From NCBI GenBank assembly GCA_002490835.1, contig DKUU01000007.1, positions 1-64,000 of the forward strand: a stretch of 64,000 nucleotides of DNA. Reading direction: 5' to 3'. The first letter of the stretch is position 1. The number at the start of each line of letters is the position of its first letter. The notes beneath the pieces were generated by a model that was not told the DNA's origin, searched no databases, and saw nothing but the letters and a program-made list of their open reading frames with translations. The translations under genes were made by a program, and so were the position numbers. Shown one piece after another: positions 50,550 through 60,103 of the stretch. The DNA is from Lachnospiraceae bacterium UBA7196 (GTDB lineage: Bacteria > Bacillota > Clostridia > Lachnospirales > Lachnospiraceae).

Positions 50550-52763
50550 ATGGAGTATATTAGAATTAATGAGAATGGGATTCATATTGTGTTTGGCATT
50601 ACGAAAAAGCGGCAGTTGAAACTGCTGCATTTTTCACACGCTCCATTTTGTGAAGACGAGCTTTGCAAACTCGGTAAGGAGTGCAAGGAGGAGGATCAGG
50701 AGCGGAGAAGGCAGCTTATGGAGGAAGCCTTTCAGCTCGTACAGGTCAGCTTTTCCGGATATGACCGCCCTTATGAGAAGCACGGTAATAAGCATATCGT
50801 GACGGCGCCCGGCTATCTGCTCACTTATGAAGGAATGCGGGATGAGGAGAATGAGACGGGCCGCAGGCTTACCATCACCCAGAGAGATGAGCAGATCACG
50901 CATGCCCGCGTGGAGACGGTGATGCAGTTTTATCGGGGCACGTCTGTTGTCCGTATGTGGAGTACGGTTACGAATGAGGGCGGCGATACGCAGTGTCTGG
51001 AATATCTTTCGTCTTTCTGCTACACCGGCATAGAGAAGGAAGGAGAGGCGTCTTCCGATGAGAAGATGCGGGTGCGGATTCCCTACAACGGCTGGCAGAA
51101 GGAGATGAGCGTAAAGGAGTACCGCTTTAGTGATGTGGGACTTGCCCAAACCCAGCCGGGCGTCTATCAGCGTACTTCTCAGGTCATGGAGATCACCAAT
51201 ACAGGAAATTGGTCGACGAAGAAATATCTGCCCCTCGGTTATGTGGAAAATACGCAGGCGCACACGGCCCTGTTCTGGCAGATCGAGCACAACGGCTCAT
51301 GGCATTATGAGATCGGAGACCAGAACGCGCACTTTTATGTCTGCGTCAGCGGGCCGACCGAGGCGCAGTCGCATTGGTTTAAGAACCTTGCGCCGGGAGA
51401 GGGCTTTACCTCCGTGCCCGTGGCAGTGGGCGTCTGCGAGGGCAGTTTTGAGAAAGCGATGGGTGAACTGACCAAATACCGCCGTCTGATCCGCAGAAAG
51501 AATCAGGATAATGAAAATTTGCCCGTGATTTTTAACGATTACATGAACTGCCTTTTCGGCGATCCCACCACTGAGAAGGAACTGCCTTTGATCGAGGCGG
51601 CTGCAGAAAGCGGCTGCGAATACTTTGTCATCGACGCGGGCTGGTATGCGCCCGGAAGCTGGTGGGACAGCGTGGGCGAATGGCAGGAGTGCTGGGAGCG
51701 CTTCCCGAACGGCATTAAAGAAGTAACGGACCGTATCAGGGAAAGGGGCATGATCCCCGGCGTCTGGCTGGAACTCGAGGTTATGGGCATCAATTGTGAA
51801 AAGGCGAAGAAGGCGCCCGACGACTGGTTTTTTGTGCGGCACGGGAAAAGGGTGTTTGACAGGAGCAGATACCAGCTTGATTTCCGTAATCCGGCGGTCA
51901 TCGACCATGTAAACGAAGTGATCGACCGCGTGGTGAATGAGTACGGCGTGGGTTATATTAAGATGGATTATAATATCGAGCCGGGCATCGGTACGGAACT
52001 TGGCGCCGAGAGCGTGGGACAGGGGATGCTTGAACATGAAAAGGCGTATCTTTCGTGGCTGGACAGCGTGTTTGTAAAGTACCCTGATCTGGTGATCGAA
52101 AACTGTTCCAGCGGTGGTCTGCGCATTGATTATGCGCTGCTGTCGCGCTACAGCATCCAGTCTACTTCCGATCAGGAGGATTACCGCAATTATGCGACGA
52201 TCGCGGCGAATGCGCCCACAGGCGTTACTCCGGAGCAGGGCGCAATTTGGTCTTATCCGCAGCGGGCGGGGGATAAAGAGGAAGTCATTTATAATATGAT
52301 CAATGCCATGCTGGGGCGTATCCATCAGTCGGGGCATCTGGCACAACTGCCCGCAGAGCGCGTGGCATTGGTGAAAGAGGGCATCGTCTGTTATAAACAG
52401 ATCCGCGGCGATATCAAACAGGCGCTTCCGTTCTGGCCGCTCGACCTGACCGATAACGAGGATCTCTGGGCCTGCGGCGGCCTGCAGCTTTCGGATAAGG
52501 CTTATCTGGCGGTGTGGAAACGGCAGATGGAAGGAAAGAATAATGACAGGCGCATCAGGCAGGGGACGGTCTGCACGGAAACCGAACTGACGATTCCGTT
52601 AGGAAGCCTTCCTTTGGCGAAGGAAGGACTCAAGGTTTCCTGCCTCTATCCCCAAAAGGAGGGGACGGTTTTTCGGATGGAAGGAGACGCGCTGACAGTC
52701 ACGTTTGAGAAGCCTGTGATGGCGAGACTGTTTGTGATTGAAAAAGGGGATGCGCCATGTTAG
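50550..52763 (+). CDS. GH36 alpha-galactosidase
   Basis: This 737-residue protein is of GH36 length. The N-terminal beta-sandwich (1-320) is followed by a TIM barrel: FVIDAGWYAPGSWWDSVGEW, GVWLELEVMG, DFRNPAVIDHV, nucleophile Asp473 in YIKMDYN and proton donor Asp541 in STSDQEDY after NCSSGGLRIDY. It hydrolyses terminal alpha-galactosyl residues of raffinose-family sugars or galactomannan. No signal peptide, so the substrate must be imported first. It follows the binding-protein/kinase pair and its stop overlaps the glycosylase start by 7 nt. Confidence 0.94.
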   Translation: MEYIRINENGIHIVFGITKKRQLKLLHFSHAPFCEDELCKLGKECKEEDQERRRQLMEEAFQLVQVSFSGYDRPYEKHGNKHIVTAPGYLLTYEGMRDEENETGRRLTITQRDEQITHARVETVMQFYRGTSVVRMWSTVTNEGGDTQCLEYLSSFCYTGIEKEGEASSDEKMRVRIPYNGWQKEMSVKEYRFSDVGLAQTQPGVYQRTSQVMEITNTGNWSTKKYLPLGYVENTQAHTALFWQIEHNGSWHYEIGDQNAHFYVCVSGPTEAQSHWFKNLAPGEGFTSVPVAVGVCEGSFEKAMGELTKYRRLIRRKNQDNENLPVIFNDYMNCLFGDPTTEKELPLIEAAAESGCEYFVIDAGWYAPGSWWDSVGEWQECWERFPNGIKEVTDRIRERGMIPGVWLELEVMGINCEKAKKAPDDWFFVRHGKRVFDRSRYQLDFRNPAVIDHVNEVIDRVVNEYGVGYIKMDYNIEPGIGTELGAESVGQGMLEHEKAYLSWLDSVFVKYPDLVIENCSSGGLRIDYALLSRYSIQSTSDQEDYRNYATIAANAPTGVTPEQGAIWSYPQRAGDKEEVIYNMINAMLGRIHQSGHLAQLPAERVALVKEGIVCYKQIRGDIKQALPFWPLDLTDNEDLWACGGLQLSDKAYLAVWKRQMEGKNNDRRIRQGTVCTETELTIPLGSLPLAKEGLKVSCLYPQKEGTVFRMEGDALTVTFEKPVMARLFVIEKGDAPC

Positions 52764-53239
52764 TGCACACGATCGATCCGGTATACGATAAGGACTCGGA
52801 AATTTTGATCTTGGGAAGCTTCCCGTCCGTGAAGTCACGGGAACAGCGGTTTTTCTACGGACACAAGCAGAACCGCTTCTGGCGGGTCTTAGCGCAGGTG
52901 CTTGGCTGCGAGATACCGGAGAGCATTGAACAGAAAAGAGAAATGCTGCTTTCCCATCACATAGCAGTGTGGGATGTGATCGCAAGCTGTGAGATCACGG
53001 GGTCTTCGGATGCCAGCATCCGCGACGTGACGCCGAATGACTTGTCACGGATTCTGAATGCTGCGGATATCCGTGCTATTTATACCAACGGCGGCAAGGC
53101 TTATCAGCTTTATCAGAAGTACCTTTTACCGGCGACAGGGAGAGAGGCGTATCTGTTACCGTCTACCAGCCCCGCCAATGCGGGGTATTCGCTGGAACGG
53201 CTGGCAGAAGCGTGGCGGGTGATCCGGGGTGTCGGCTGA
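52757..53239 (+). CDS. DNA-deoxyinosine glycosylase (uracil-DNA glycosylase family 6)
   Basis: This 160-residue protein has the family motif ILILGSFPSVKSREQRFFYG followed by QNRFWRVL, AVWDVIASCE, and a C-terminal LLPSTSPANAGYS where the Ser/Pro/Asn segment forms the DNA-intercalating motif 2. These features distinguish hypoxanthine-DNA glycosylases from MUG or UDG. It removes deaminated adenine from DNA. It is translationally coupled to the alpha-galactosidase gene, but a functional link is not evident. Confidence 0.9.
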   Translation: MLVHTIDPVYDKDSEILILGSFPSVKSREQRFFYGHKQNRFWRVLAQVLGCEIPESIEQKREMLLSHHIAVWDVIASCEITGSSDASIRDVTPNDLSRILNAADIRAIYTNGGKAYQLYQKYLLPATGREAYLLPSTSPANAGYSLERLAEAWRVIRGVG

Positions 53240-53315
53240 AAACCGAAGAAACGTCATTTTTGCATTTTTCAAAATCGTTGGTATGAATCATTTGAATGCT
53301 AAGAACTCTAAAAAA

Positions 53316-53355
53316 TTTTACGCAGATTTTACATAAATTACCTTTTAGATTTTAC
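53316..53355 (+). promoter_or_regulatory. Pho-box-like repeats before the Na/Pi cotransporter gene
   Basis: TTTTAC occurs at 53316-53321, 53327-53332 and 53350-53355, with a weaker AATTAC at 53336-53341. The first two are 11 bp apart and the whole has about an 11-bp rhythm, as in the TTAACA-N5 repeats bound by PhoP/PhoB-type regulators. The phoB/phoR-like genes lie downstream. Confidence 0.65.
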
Positions 53356-53409
53356 ATGGACTGGATACCATTTGATAATAAGACGATTCTTTAGGAGGAT
53401 TATTGTCAA

Positions 53410-55170
53410 ATGGATTTTTTTGGATTGCTGACAATGCTTGGCGGACTGGCATTGTTTTTATACGGAATGAAAACGATGGGAGACGCTTTGTCAAAGATGG
53501 CAGGCGGCAGGCTGGAGCAGATACTGGAGCGTATGACAAATAATCCTGTGAAGGCTGTCCTGCTTGGGGCAGGCGTGACAGCGGCGATCCAGTCTTCTTC
53601 CGCCACGACGGTTATGGTAGTGGGGTTTGTCAATTCCGGTATTATGAAGCTGTCACAGGCAGTCGGCGTAATCATGGGCGCCAATATCGGTACGACAGTT
53701 ACCTCGTGGATTCTAAGCCTTTCCGGCATTGAAAGTGGGAATTTTTTTGTAAAACTTCTGAAACCTTCGTCTTTTTCTCCGGTATTGGCACTCATCGGTG
53801 TGATATTGGTGATGTTTATCAAAAATACGAAAAAGAATGATGTGGGAACGATTCTGATCGGGTTTGCAGTGCTGATGTTTGGGATGGAAACTATGAGCAG
53901 CGCCGTAAAGCCGCTTGCAGATGTGCCGGAATTTACATCGCTTTTTACGGCATTTGAAAACCCGGTTTTAGGTATGATAGTCGGAGCGGTTTTAACTGCG
54001 GTGATTCAGAGCTCTTCTGCCTCTGTCGGTATTTTGCAGGCGATGTGTGCCACCGGAAGCGTAACAGTGAAAGCCGCGCTTCCGGTAATCATGGGACAGA
54101 ATATCGGAACCTGTGTCACAGCTTTGCTTTCCGGTATTGGGGCAAACAGGAATGCAAGAAGGGCGTCTTTGATACATCTTTATTTTAATCTGATAGGTAC
54201 ATTTGTATTTATGACGGTATTTTATGCCGTGAATCATTTTGTGCGGTTTGCTTTTTTGGCGGATACGGCAAACGGTGCAGTCATTGCGGTGATACATAGT
54301 GTGTTTAATATTGTTTCGACAATCCTACTGCTTCCTGCTTCCGGGTTGCTGGTAAAACTTGCCTATTTTACCATTCCGCAGTCAGAGGACGAAACACTGG
54401 AAACGTCAGGGAAAATACTGGACGAAAGGTTTTTGGAAAGGCCTGCGTTTGCGGTCGCTCAATGTAAAAATGCGGTGTGCGACATGGCGCAGCTCATCTT
54501 AAAAGCAATGAGTTTATGTGTATTTGTACAGGAAAAATATGATGAAAATGCAGTGCAGGAGGTTATGGAAATTGAGCAGGAGGTAGACGTCAGGGAAGAT
54601 GAGTTATCGTCCTATCTGACAAAACTTTCCGCAAAACCGCTCTCCGAACAGGACAGTAAAACCATCAATAAATTTGACAGGTGCATTACGGATTTTGAAA
54701 GGATATCCGATTATACAAAGGGAATCGCATTCGCGCAAAAGAAACTGCATAAGAGCAAAGAAAAATTTTCAAGGAATGCGGCTGCCGAAGCAAAGCTGAT
54801 CTATGAGGCAACTCTCGAGATCGTGGAATGTACGGTTTCCGGTTTTATACACGGGGACAAAGAGATGGCGTTTCGGATTGATCCGCTTGCCGATGTGATC
54901 AGCCGGGTAAAAAAAGAGATTCGAAAGAATCATAATAAGAGACTGGAAAAGGGAAAGTGTTCTGTGGAGCTGGGCATGGCGCTTACGGATATGGTCACGT
55001 CCTTGGAGCGTATTGCGAAGCATTGTTCCAATATAGCGGAGGAGCAGATGGCATCCGAAACAGATCATTACGCATTGCATCAATATGCTCGGAATGTCAA
55101 GGAAAGGGACGGGTTATATCAGGAACTGCTTGAAGGATATACAAAAAAGTATTTGCTGGGAAAAACTTGA
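53410..55170 (+). CDS. Na/phosphate cotransporter (NptA-like) with PhoU-type C-terminal domain
   Basis: The protein has 586 residues. The membrane part (1-320) carries two inverted-repeat QSSS motifs: AIQSSSATTVMVVGF and VIQSSSASVGILQ, the hallmark of the NaPi-II/NptA family. The C-terminal 200 residues are helical and PhoU-like (MEIEQEVDVREDELSSYL, DRCITDFERISDYTKG). It imports phosphate with sodium, with PhoU-type control. TTTAGGAGGAT precedes the start and Pho-box-like repeats lie 60 bp upstream. The response regulator and kinase follow. Confidence 0.92.
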   Translation: MDFFGLLTMLGGLALFLYGMKTMGDALSKMAGGRLEQILERMTNNPVKAVLLGAGVTAAIQSSSATTVMVVGFVNSGIMKLSQAVGVIMGANIGTTVTSWILSLSGIESGNFFVKLLKPSSFSPVLALIGVILVMFIKNTKKNDVGTILIGFAVLMFGMETMSSAVKPLADVPEFTSLFTAFENPVLGMIVGAVLTAVIQSSSASVGILQAMCATGSVTVKAALPVIMGQNIGTCVTALLSGIGANRNARRASLIHLYFNLIGTFVFMTVFYAVNHFVRFAFLADTANGAVIAVIHSVFNIVSTILLLPASGLLVKLAYFTIPQSEDETLETSGKILDERFLERPAFAVAQCKNAVCDMAQLILKAMSLCVFVQEKYDENAVQEVMEIEQEVDVREDELSSYLTKLSAKPLSEQDSKTINKFDRCITDFERISDYTKGIAFAQKKLHKSKEKFSRNAAAEAKLIYEATLEIVECTVSGFIHGDKEMAFRIDPLADVISRVKKEIRKNHNKRLEKGKCSVELGMALTDMVTSLERIAKHCSNIAEEQMASETDHYALHQYARNVKERDGLYQELLEGYTKKYLLGKT

Positions 55171-55268
55171 GGAAACATAAATGAGCAGTATAATGTAACT
55201 ATGCAGAGGCAATTTTGTGAAAAACGGGCATGATTTTGAAAAATTTTGAAAAAAGGAAGCAAGAGCTT

Positions 55269-55940
55269 ATGTCATTGATCTATATTTTGGAAGACGATAA
55301 AAACATTCAGGAGATAGAAAGTTATGCCATAAAGGGGAACGGATATGATGTCCGTGCGTTTGATGACGCGGGTGCTTTTGACAAGGGAATGCAGGAAAGG
55401 AAACCGGATTTATTGCTTCTCGACGTCATGCTGCCGGGGGAGGACGGACTGTCTGTGCTGAAAAGACTCCGCTCAAATAGCGATACGAAGGAACTGCCCG
55501 TCATACTTGTGACAGCGAAAGATTCAGAGATAGATACTGTCAGGGGACTTGATTTGGGGGCGGATGATTACATTACAAAACCGTTTGGCGTGATGGAGCT
55601 TATGTCACGCATCAAGGCGATCATGCGGCGCGTCAGACCGATGAGTGATGATGTGATCTTAACATATAAAAATATATATCTGGATCAGGACAGACGGCTC
55701 TGCCTTGTGGATGAGGAAAACGTGGAACTGACATTCAAGGAATATGAGCTGCTCCGGCTTTTTCTTTCCAGTCCGGGTATTGTGCTGACAAGAGAAATCA
55801 TCATGGAAACGGTATGGGGGACGGATTTTGCGGGGGAGAGCAGGACCGTTGATATGCACATCAGAACACTACGAAAAAAGCTGAAGGAAGCGGGCAGTCT
55901 GATCATTACTGTGAGAAATGTGGGGTATAAGCTGGAATGA
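55269..55940 (+). CDS. PhoB/OmpR-family response regulator
   Basis: The start is set at 55269 (MSLIYILEDDKNIQEIESYA) with AAGGAAG upstream; the frame extends to 55230. The product has 223 residues. The receiver has phospho-acceptor Asp52 in LLLLDVMLPGEDG and Lys in ITKPFG. The winged-helix output has NVELTFKEYELLRLFL and TREIIMETVWGTDF, RTVDMHIRTLRKKL. By position it is the phosphate regulator of the upstream transporter. Its stop overlaps the kinase start by 4 nt. Confidence 0.92.
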   Translation: MSLIYILEDDKNIQEIESYAIKGNGYDVRAFDDAGAFDKGMQERKPDLLLLDVMLPGEDGLSVLKRLRSNSDTKELPVILVTAKDSEIDTVRGLDLGADDYITKPFGVMELMSRIKAIMRRVRPMSDDVILTYKNIYLDQDRRLCLVDEENVELTFKEYELLRLFLSSPGIVLTREIIMETVWGTDFAGESRTVDMHIRTLRKKLKEAGSLIITVRNVGYKLE

Positions 55941-57247
55941 GGCAGAAAATAAACAGACGGTTCACCGGCATTGCGCTTTTTTCCGTTGTGATCACCACGA
56001 TTGTCATGACGGCAGTGTTCTATTCACAGTTAAAGAAACAGGTTTTTTCAGATTTGGCGGTTGTGGCAGACTTACTGATTGCTGAAGGCTCCTTTACGCA
56101 AAAAACAGACAATTTAAGAATTACACTGATAGATGCGGGCGGTAAGGTTTTGTTTGATTCTACGGCAGATGAACAGTCGCTTGCCAACCATCTGGACAGA
56201 CCGGAAATTGCGGAAGCAGTCTCTTCCGGAAGCGGTATGGGAATCAGGAAATCGGATACCTTGTCGGAGAGCGTATTTTACTATGCGAAAAAACTGGATA
56301 ACGGGCAGATACTCAGAGTAGGTAAGGAGGCGCACAGCGTTGTGGCGGTTCTTTTGTCTGCTCTGCCAATGGTGTTTACAACAGCGCTGCTTCTTGCGGT
56401 TATCTGTCTGATGGTGTCGCACTACCTTACTTCTGCCATAGTGAAACCGATTGATGAAATGGCAGGAGATATGGAACATATTGATGAGGGGAAAAGTTAT
56501 CCGGAGCTGATTCCGTTTACCAGAAAAATCCGCTTACAGCATGAGGAAATCCTGTCTGCCGCAAATATAAGGCAGGAGTTTACAGCAAATGTGAGTCACG
56601 AACTGAAAACGCCTCTCGCGGCGATATCAGGCTATGCGGAGCTGATGGAATCAGGACTTGTAGATGAAAAGGAGGTAAAGCGCTTTTCTGGAGAAATCCG
56701 TAAGAGCGCGGCAAGGCTGCTTACCCTGATCAATGACATAATCAAGCTCTCACAATTAGACGCGGGAGATGCAAAAGATATCCTTGATGTGGTAAATCTG
56801 GCGGAACTTACAAAAGAAAGTGTGGAAATGCTCTCTTACGGCGCGGCAAAAAATGGGATTGACGTGGTGTATGAAGGAGATGATCAGGCGGATGTCCATA
56901 TCGGAAAGGAGCTTGCACAGGAGCTTATCTACAATTTGGTTGAAAATGCCATCCGATATAACAAGCCAAACGGTCAAGTGACTGTAAAAGTGCAAAAAAA
57001 GGGAACGCAGATTATCTTTTCGGTGGAGGATACCGGGATCGGCATTCCGCCGGAGCATCAGGAGAGAATTTTTGAGCGCTTTTACCGGGTGGATAAAAGC
57101 AGGTCGAAGGAGCTTGGCGGCACGGGTCTTGGTCTTGCGATTGTAAAGCATATCTGTAACCTGACAGATGCGGATATAACTCTGATGAGCAAGCCGGGGG
57201 TCGGAACAAAGATATCCATTGTCTGGGGCAGGGGTTCTTTCGTTTAA
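55937..57247 (+). CDS. PhoR-like sensor histidine kinase
   Basis: The protein has 436 residues. Two membrane segments (15-35 and about 135-160) enclose an extracellular sensor. A HAMP-like or linker region follows, then the phospho-acceptor His221 in ANVSHELKTPLAAISGYAEL, the N-box ELIYNLVENAIRYN and G-boxes DTGIGIPPEH and GTGLGLAIVKH. It partners with the response regulator whose stop it overlaps by 4 nt. Likely sensor of phosphate status (inference from neighbours). Convergent with the ArsR gene (stops overlap). Confidence 0.93.
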   Translation: MRQKINRRFTGIALFSVVITTIVMTAVFYSQLKKQVFSDLAVVADLLIAEGSFTQKTDNLRITLIDAGGKVLFDSTADEQSLANHLDRPEIAEAVSSGSGMGIRKSDTLSESVFYYAKKLDNGQILRVGKEAHSVVAVLLSALPMVFTTALLLAVICLMVSHYLTSAIVKPIDEMAGDMEHIDEGKSYPELIPFTRKIRLQHEEILSAANIRQEFTANVSHELKTPLAAISGYAELMESGLVDEKEVKRFSGEIRKSAARLLTLINDIIKLSQLDAGDAKDILDVVNLAELTKESVEMLSYGAAKNGIDVVYEGDDQADVHIGKELAQELIYNLVENAIRYNKPNGQVTVKVQKKGTQIIFSVEDTGIGIPPEHQERIFERFYRVDKSRSKELGGTGLGLAIVKHICNLTDADITLMSKPGVGTKISIVWGRGSFV

Positions 57248-57615
57248 CTAAGTTTCGGGCAGGTGATCTCCATCACCTGCTCGATCATTTCGTGCAGCAG
57301 GCGGCTCTCCTGCGTGTCTGCGGCGCGGTAATAGACCTCTTTTCCCTCACGGCGGCTGACGATCAGACCGCTGTTTTTTAAGGGCCGCAGATGGTGGGAG
57401 ACGGCAGGACTGGACATTTTCATCAGGGCGGAGATATTGAGGACGCATTCCTCGCAGTGGCACAGCAGCCAGAAGATACGGATCCTGGTGGTGTCACCGA
57501 GTTGCTTGAATACTTCCGCCACTGCCTGAAAGTAGTCGATCTGATCAAGCTGCTCCTGAAGCAGAGCAGTTTCCGGACCTTCTCCGTGGTGGTGCGGTAA
57601 TTTCATATCTTCCAT
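57244..57615 (-). CDS. ArsR/SmtB family metal sensor
   Basis: This 123-residue winged-HTH protein has LGDTTRIRIFWLLCHCEECVLNIS with Cys52, Cys54 and Cys57, the alpha3N/ELCVCDL-like metal site. It also has an N-terminal HHHGEG cluster and a C-terminal EITCPKLS Cys, so both an alpha3 and an alpha5/N-terminal site are possible, as in CadC/CzrA-type Cd/Zn/Pb sensors. The recognition helix reads SSPAVSHHLRPLKNSGL. It is divergent from the HMA/P-type ATPase genes and should repress them when metal-free. Confidence 0.92.
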   Translation of the reverse strand: MEDMKLPHHHGEGPETALLQEQLDQIDYFQAVAEVFKQLGDTTRIRIFWLLCHCEECVLNISALMKMSSPAVSHHLRPLKNSGLIVSRREGKEVYYRAADTQESRLLHEMIEQVMEITCPKLS

Positions 57616-57649
57616 TGCGTGATTCCTTTCTTATTTTGAAAAAGGGGTA

Positions 57650-57678
57650 TTGACCTTCTCTTTTTTTTGTATTATACT
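57650..57678 (+). promoter_or_regulatory. Promoter of the metal-ATPase operon
   Basis: TTGACC (57650-57655), a 17-nt spacer and TATACT (57673-57678), facing the HMA gene. Confidence 0.75.
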
Positions 57679-57690
57679 ACAACCATAACG

Positions 57691-57712
57691 ATTAAACAAG
57701 TACTTAATTGAT
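57691..57712. promoter_or_regulatory. Probable ArsR operator
   Basis: An imperfect palindrome centred on AAGTACTT (57698-57705) lies just past the predicted transcription start of the metal-ATPase operon. ArsR-type sensors bind AT-rich imperfect palindromes in this position. Confidence 0.5.
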
Positions 57713-57749
57713 AAATCAAAAAATGAGCAAAAAGGTGGAGGAAAGGGAC

Positions 57750-57968
57750 ATGAAGAAAACCTACAAAATCGAGGTAGACTGCGCCAACTGCGCGAATTTG
57801 ATGGAGGATGCGGCACGCAAGACTGCCGGAGTGGAGAATGCAACGGTCAATTTTATGACACAGAAGATGATTGTGGAGTTTGCCGAGGGGCAGGAGCCGG
57901 GGGCGGTGATGCAGGAGGTCTTAAAGGCCTGCAAGAAGGTGGAGTCGGACTGCGAGATTTTCTTATAA
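57750..57968 (+). CDS. Small heavy-metal-associated (HMA) domain protein
   Basis: The start is set at 57750 (MKKTYKIEVDCANCANLMED) with GGTGGAGG upstream; the frame extends to 57708. The product has 72 residues with the beta-alpha-beta fold of CopZ-like metallochaperones. The metal site is CANC (Cys11, Cys14) with a preceding Asp, the form found in Zn/Cd/Pb rather than Cu domains. It may hand metal to the ATPase encoded 21 nt downstream. Confidence 0.9.
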   Translation: MKKTYKIEVDCANCANLMEDAARKTAGVENATVNFMTQKMIVEFAEGQEPGAVMQEVLKACKKVESDCEIFL

Positions 57969-57989
57969 AATGCGAAAAGGAGATTCACC

Positions 57990-60050
57990 ATGCAGGAAAT
58001 AGTGGTAAGCGTATTGCTGGCGGCTGTGATTATTATGGCCGCCATGGTTTTAGATATCATTGGCAGGAGAAAGAAAGGCCTGACAAAAAAACAGAGTGTG
58101 ATGATGCGCCGTATTTTATTTGCCGCATTGATCCTGTTTGTCCTGCAATTTATCTCAGCCGAGCGGTTTGCGGTGCTTGATGCCTATTTATTTCCGTCTG
58201 CGGGAAGGTGGCTGCGTTTGGCCTGTTACCTGGCAGATTACCTGATCATCGGCTATGATATTTTGAAAAAGGCGGGGAAAGGCATCAAAAACCGCCGCGT
58301 CTTTGACGAAAGTTTCCTAATGACGGTTGCCACCGTCGGCGCTATGGCGCTGGCCATCTATGAGAACGGGGAGTATCTGGAAGCCATCGCCGTGATGTTG
58401 TTTTACCAGATCGGGGAGTGGTTCCAGAGCTATGCCGTGGGCAAGAGCCGCCGCAACATCAGCGAGCTGATGGATATCCGCCCCGATTACGCGAATGTGG
58501 AAGTAGATGGGAAACTGGAACAGGTCGATCCAGACGAAGTGGAGATCGGCAGTGTAATCGTTGTGCAGCCGGGAGAGAAAGTACCGATCGACGGCATCGT
58601 TATCGAGGGTACATCCAGCTTAAATACCAGCGCGTTGACAGGCGAGAGCCTGCCGCGGGAAGTCGGCGTCGGCGATGAGGTGATCAGCGGCTGTATCAGT
58701 ATGACGAGTGTATTAAAGATACAGACGACGAAGGAGTTTGGGGAATCTACGGTTTCTAAGATTCTGGATCTGGTGGAAAATGCAAGTTCCCGAAAATCGA
58801 AGTCGGAGGATTTCATTTCCAAGTTTGCCAAAGTCTATACCCCGGCTGTCTGCTATGCGGCGTTGGCGCTGGCATTTCTGCCGCCAATCGTTCGTAGGCT
58901 GTTTTTTGAGCTGTCCCCTGATTTCGGCGTCTGGCTTTATCGGGCATTGACTTTCTTGGTAATCAGCTGTCCCTGCGCGCTGGTGATCAGCATCCCCCTA
59001 AGTTTCTTTGCGGGGATTGGCGGCGCGAGCAGAGAGGGCGTGCTGGTCAAAGGCTCCAATTATCTGGAGATCCTTTCTAAGACAAAGTGTGTTGTCTTTG
59101 ATAAAACGGGAACCATGACCAAGGGCGTTTTCGAGGTCAATGCGATTCATCATTCGAGTATGGACGATGAAAAGCTGATCGAGTATGCGGCACTGGCGGA
59201 GAGCGCTTCTTCCCATCCCATCAGCAAAAGCTTACAGCGGGCCTACGGAAAGGAAATCGACAGGAGCCGCGTAACAAATATTCAGGAGATCAGCGGAAAC
59301 GGTGTGACGGCAACCGTGGATGGCATGGAAATCGCGGCCGGCAACGATAAGCTGATGAAGCATCTGAATATCCCCTATCATGACTGTCACCATGTGGGAA
59401 CCATTATTCATATGGGAATCGATGGGGAATACGCAGGGCACATCGTGATTTCGGATATTATCAAACCTCATGCGAAAGATGCGATCGTGGCGCTGAAAAA
59501 AGCGGGAGTGGAACGAACTGTCATGCTGACCGGCGATGCCAAGAAGGTGGCAGATCAGGTAGCGGCTGACCTTGCAATCGATGAAGTCTACAGCGAACTG
59601 TTGCCTGCCGATAAGGTGGAGAAGGTGGAAGCGCTTTTGCAGACAAAGGCTCCCAAGGCGAAGCTTGCTTTTGTGGGTGACGGCATCAACGACGCTCCCG
59701 TGCTTTCGCGGGCGGATATCGGCATCGCCATGGGCGCCATGGGGTCTGACGCGGCGATCGAGGCGGCGGATATTGTGCTGATGGACGACGATCCGCTAAA
59801 GATTGCGCAGGCCATCAGAATTTCCAGAAAATGCCTGCGCATCGTCTACCAGAATATCGTGTTTGCATTGGCGGTCAAGTTTGCCTGCCTCGCGCTTGGT
59901 GCCGTGGGGATTGCCAATATGTATCTTGCCATCTTTGCGGATGTGGGCGTGATGGTGCTGGCGGTATTAAATGCAATTCGCTGTCTGTTTACGGATCGGG
60001 AAAGCGCTTTCGGAAAAAATCGGGCAAATAATGTCGGGACGCAGAAATGA
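57990..60050 (+). CDS. P1B-type zinc/cadmium-transporting ATPase
   Basis: This 686-residue protein lacks an attached N-terminal HMA domain (that domain is the separate gene upstream). It has eight membrane segments, the transport motif SCPCALVIS with Cys327-Pro-Cys329, the phosphorylation site VVFDKTGTMTKG with Asp371, the SSHPIS HP motif, and MLTGDAKKVAD and FVGDGINDAPVL. The CPC with late-helix K and D residues fits ZntA/CadA rather than CopA. It exports Zn, Cd or Pb. Under control of the divergent ArsR. Confidence 0.95.
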   Translation: MQEIVVSVLLAAVIIMAAMVLDIIGRRKKGLTKKQSVMMRRILFAALILFVLQFISAERFAVLDAYLFPSAGRWLRLACYLADYLIIGYDILKKAGKGIKNRRVFDESFLMTVATVGAMALAIYENGEYLEAIAVMLFYQIGEWFQSYAVGKSRRNISELMDIRPDYANVEVDGKLEQVDPDEVEIGSVIVVQPGEKVPIDGIVIEGTSSLNTSALTGESLPREVGVGDEVISGCISMTSVLKIQTTKEFGESTVSKILDLVENASSRKSKSEDFISKFAKVYTPAVCYAALALAFLPPIVRRLFFELSPDFGVWLYRALTFLVISCPCALVISIPLSFFAGIGGASREGVLVKGSNYLEILSKTKCVVFDKTGTMTKGVFEVNAIHHSSMDDEKLIEYAALAESASSHPISKSLQRAYGKEIDRSRVTNIQEISGNGVTATVDGMEIAAGNDKLMKHLNIPYHDCHHVGTIIHMGIDGEYAGHIVISDIIKPHAKDAIVALKKAGVERTVMLTGDAKKVADQVAADLAIDEVYSELLPADKVEKVEALLQTKAPKAKLAFVGDGINDAPVLSRADIGIAMGAMGSDAAIEAADIVLMDDDPLKIAQAIRISRKCLRIVYQNIVFALAVKFACLALGAVGIANMYLAIFADVGVMVLAVLNAIRCLFTDRESAFGKNRANNVGTQK

Positions 60051-60103
60051 TTGCATAGTATACTGGGTTCACAGCGAAAGGAAAGAGAAAAAAGGAGAAT
60101 GCC

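Noticed and set aside
51297..52346. 349-codon open frame on the minus strand
   Set aside because: Antisense to the GH36 catalytic barrel; long only because of codon bias of the real gene.
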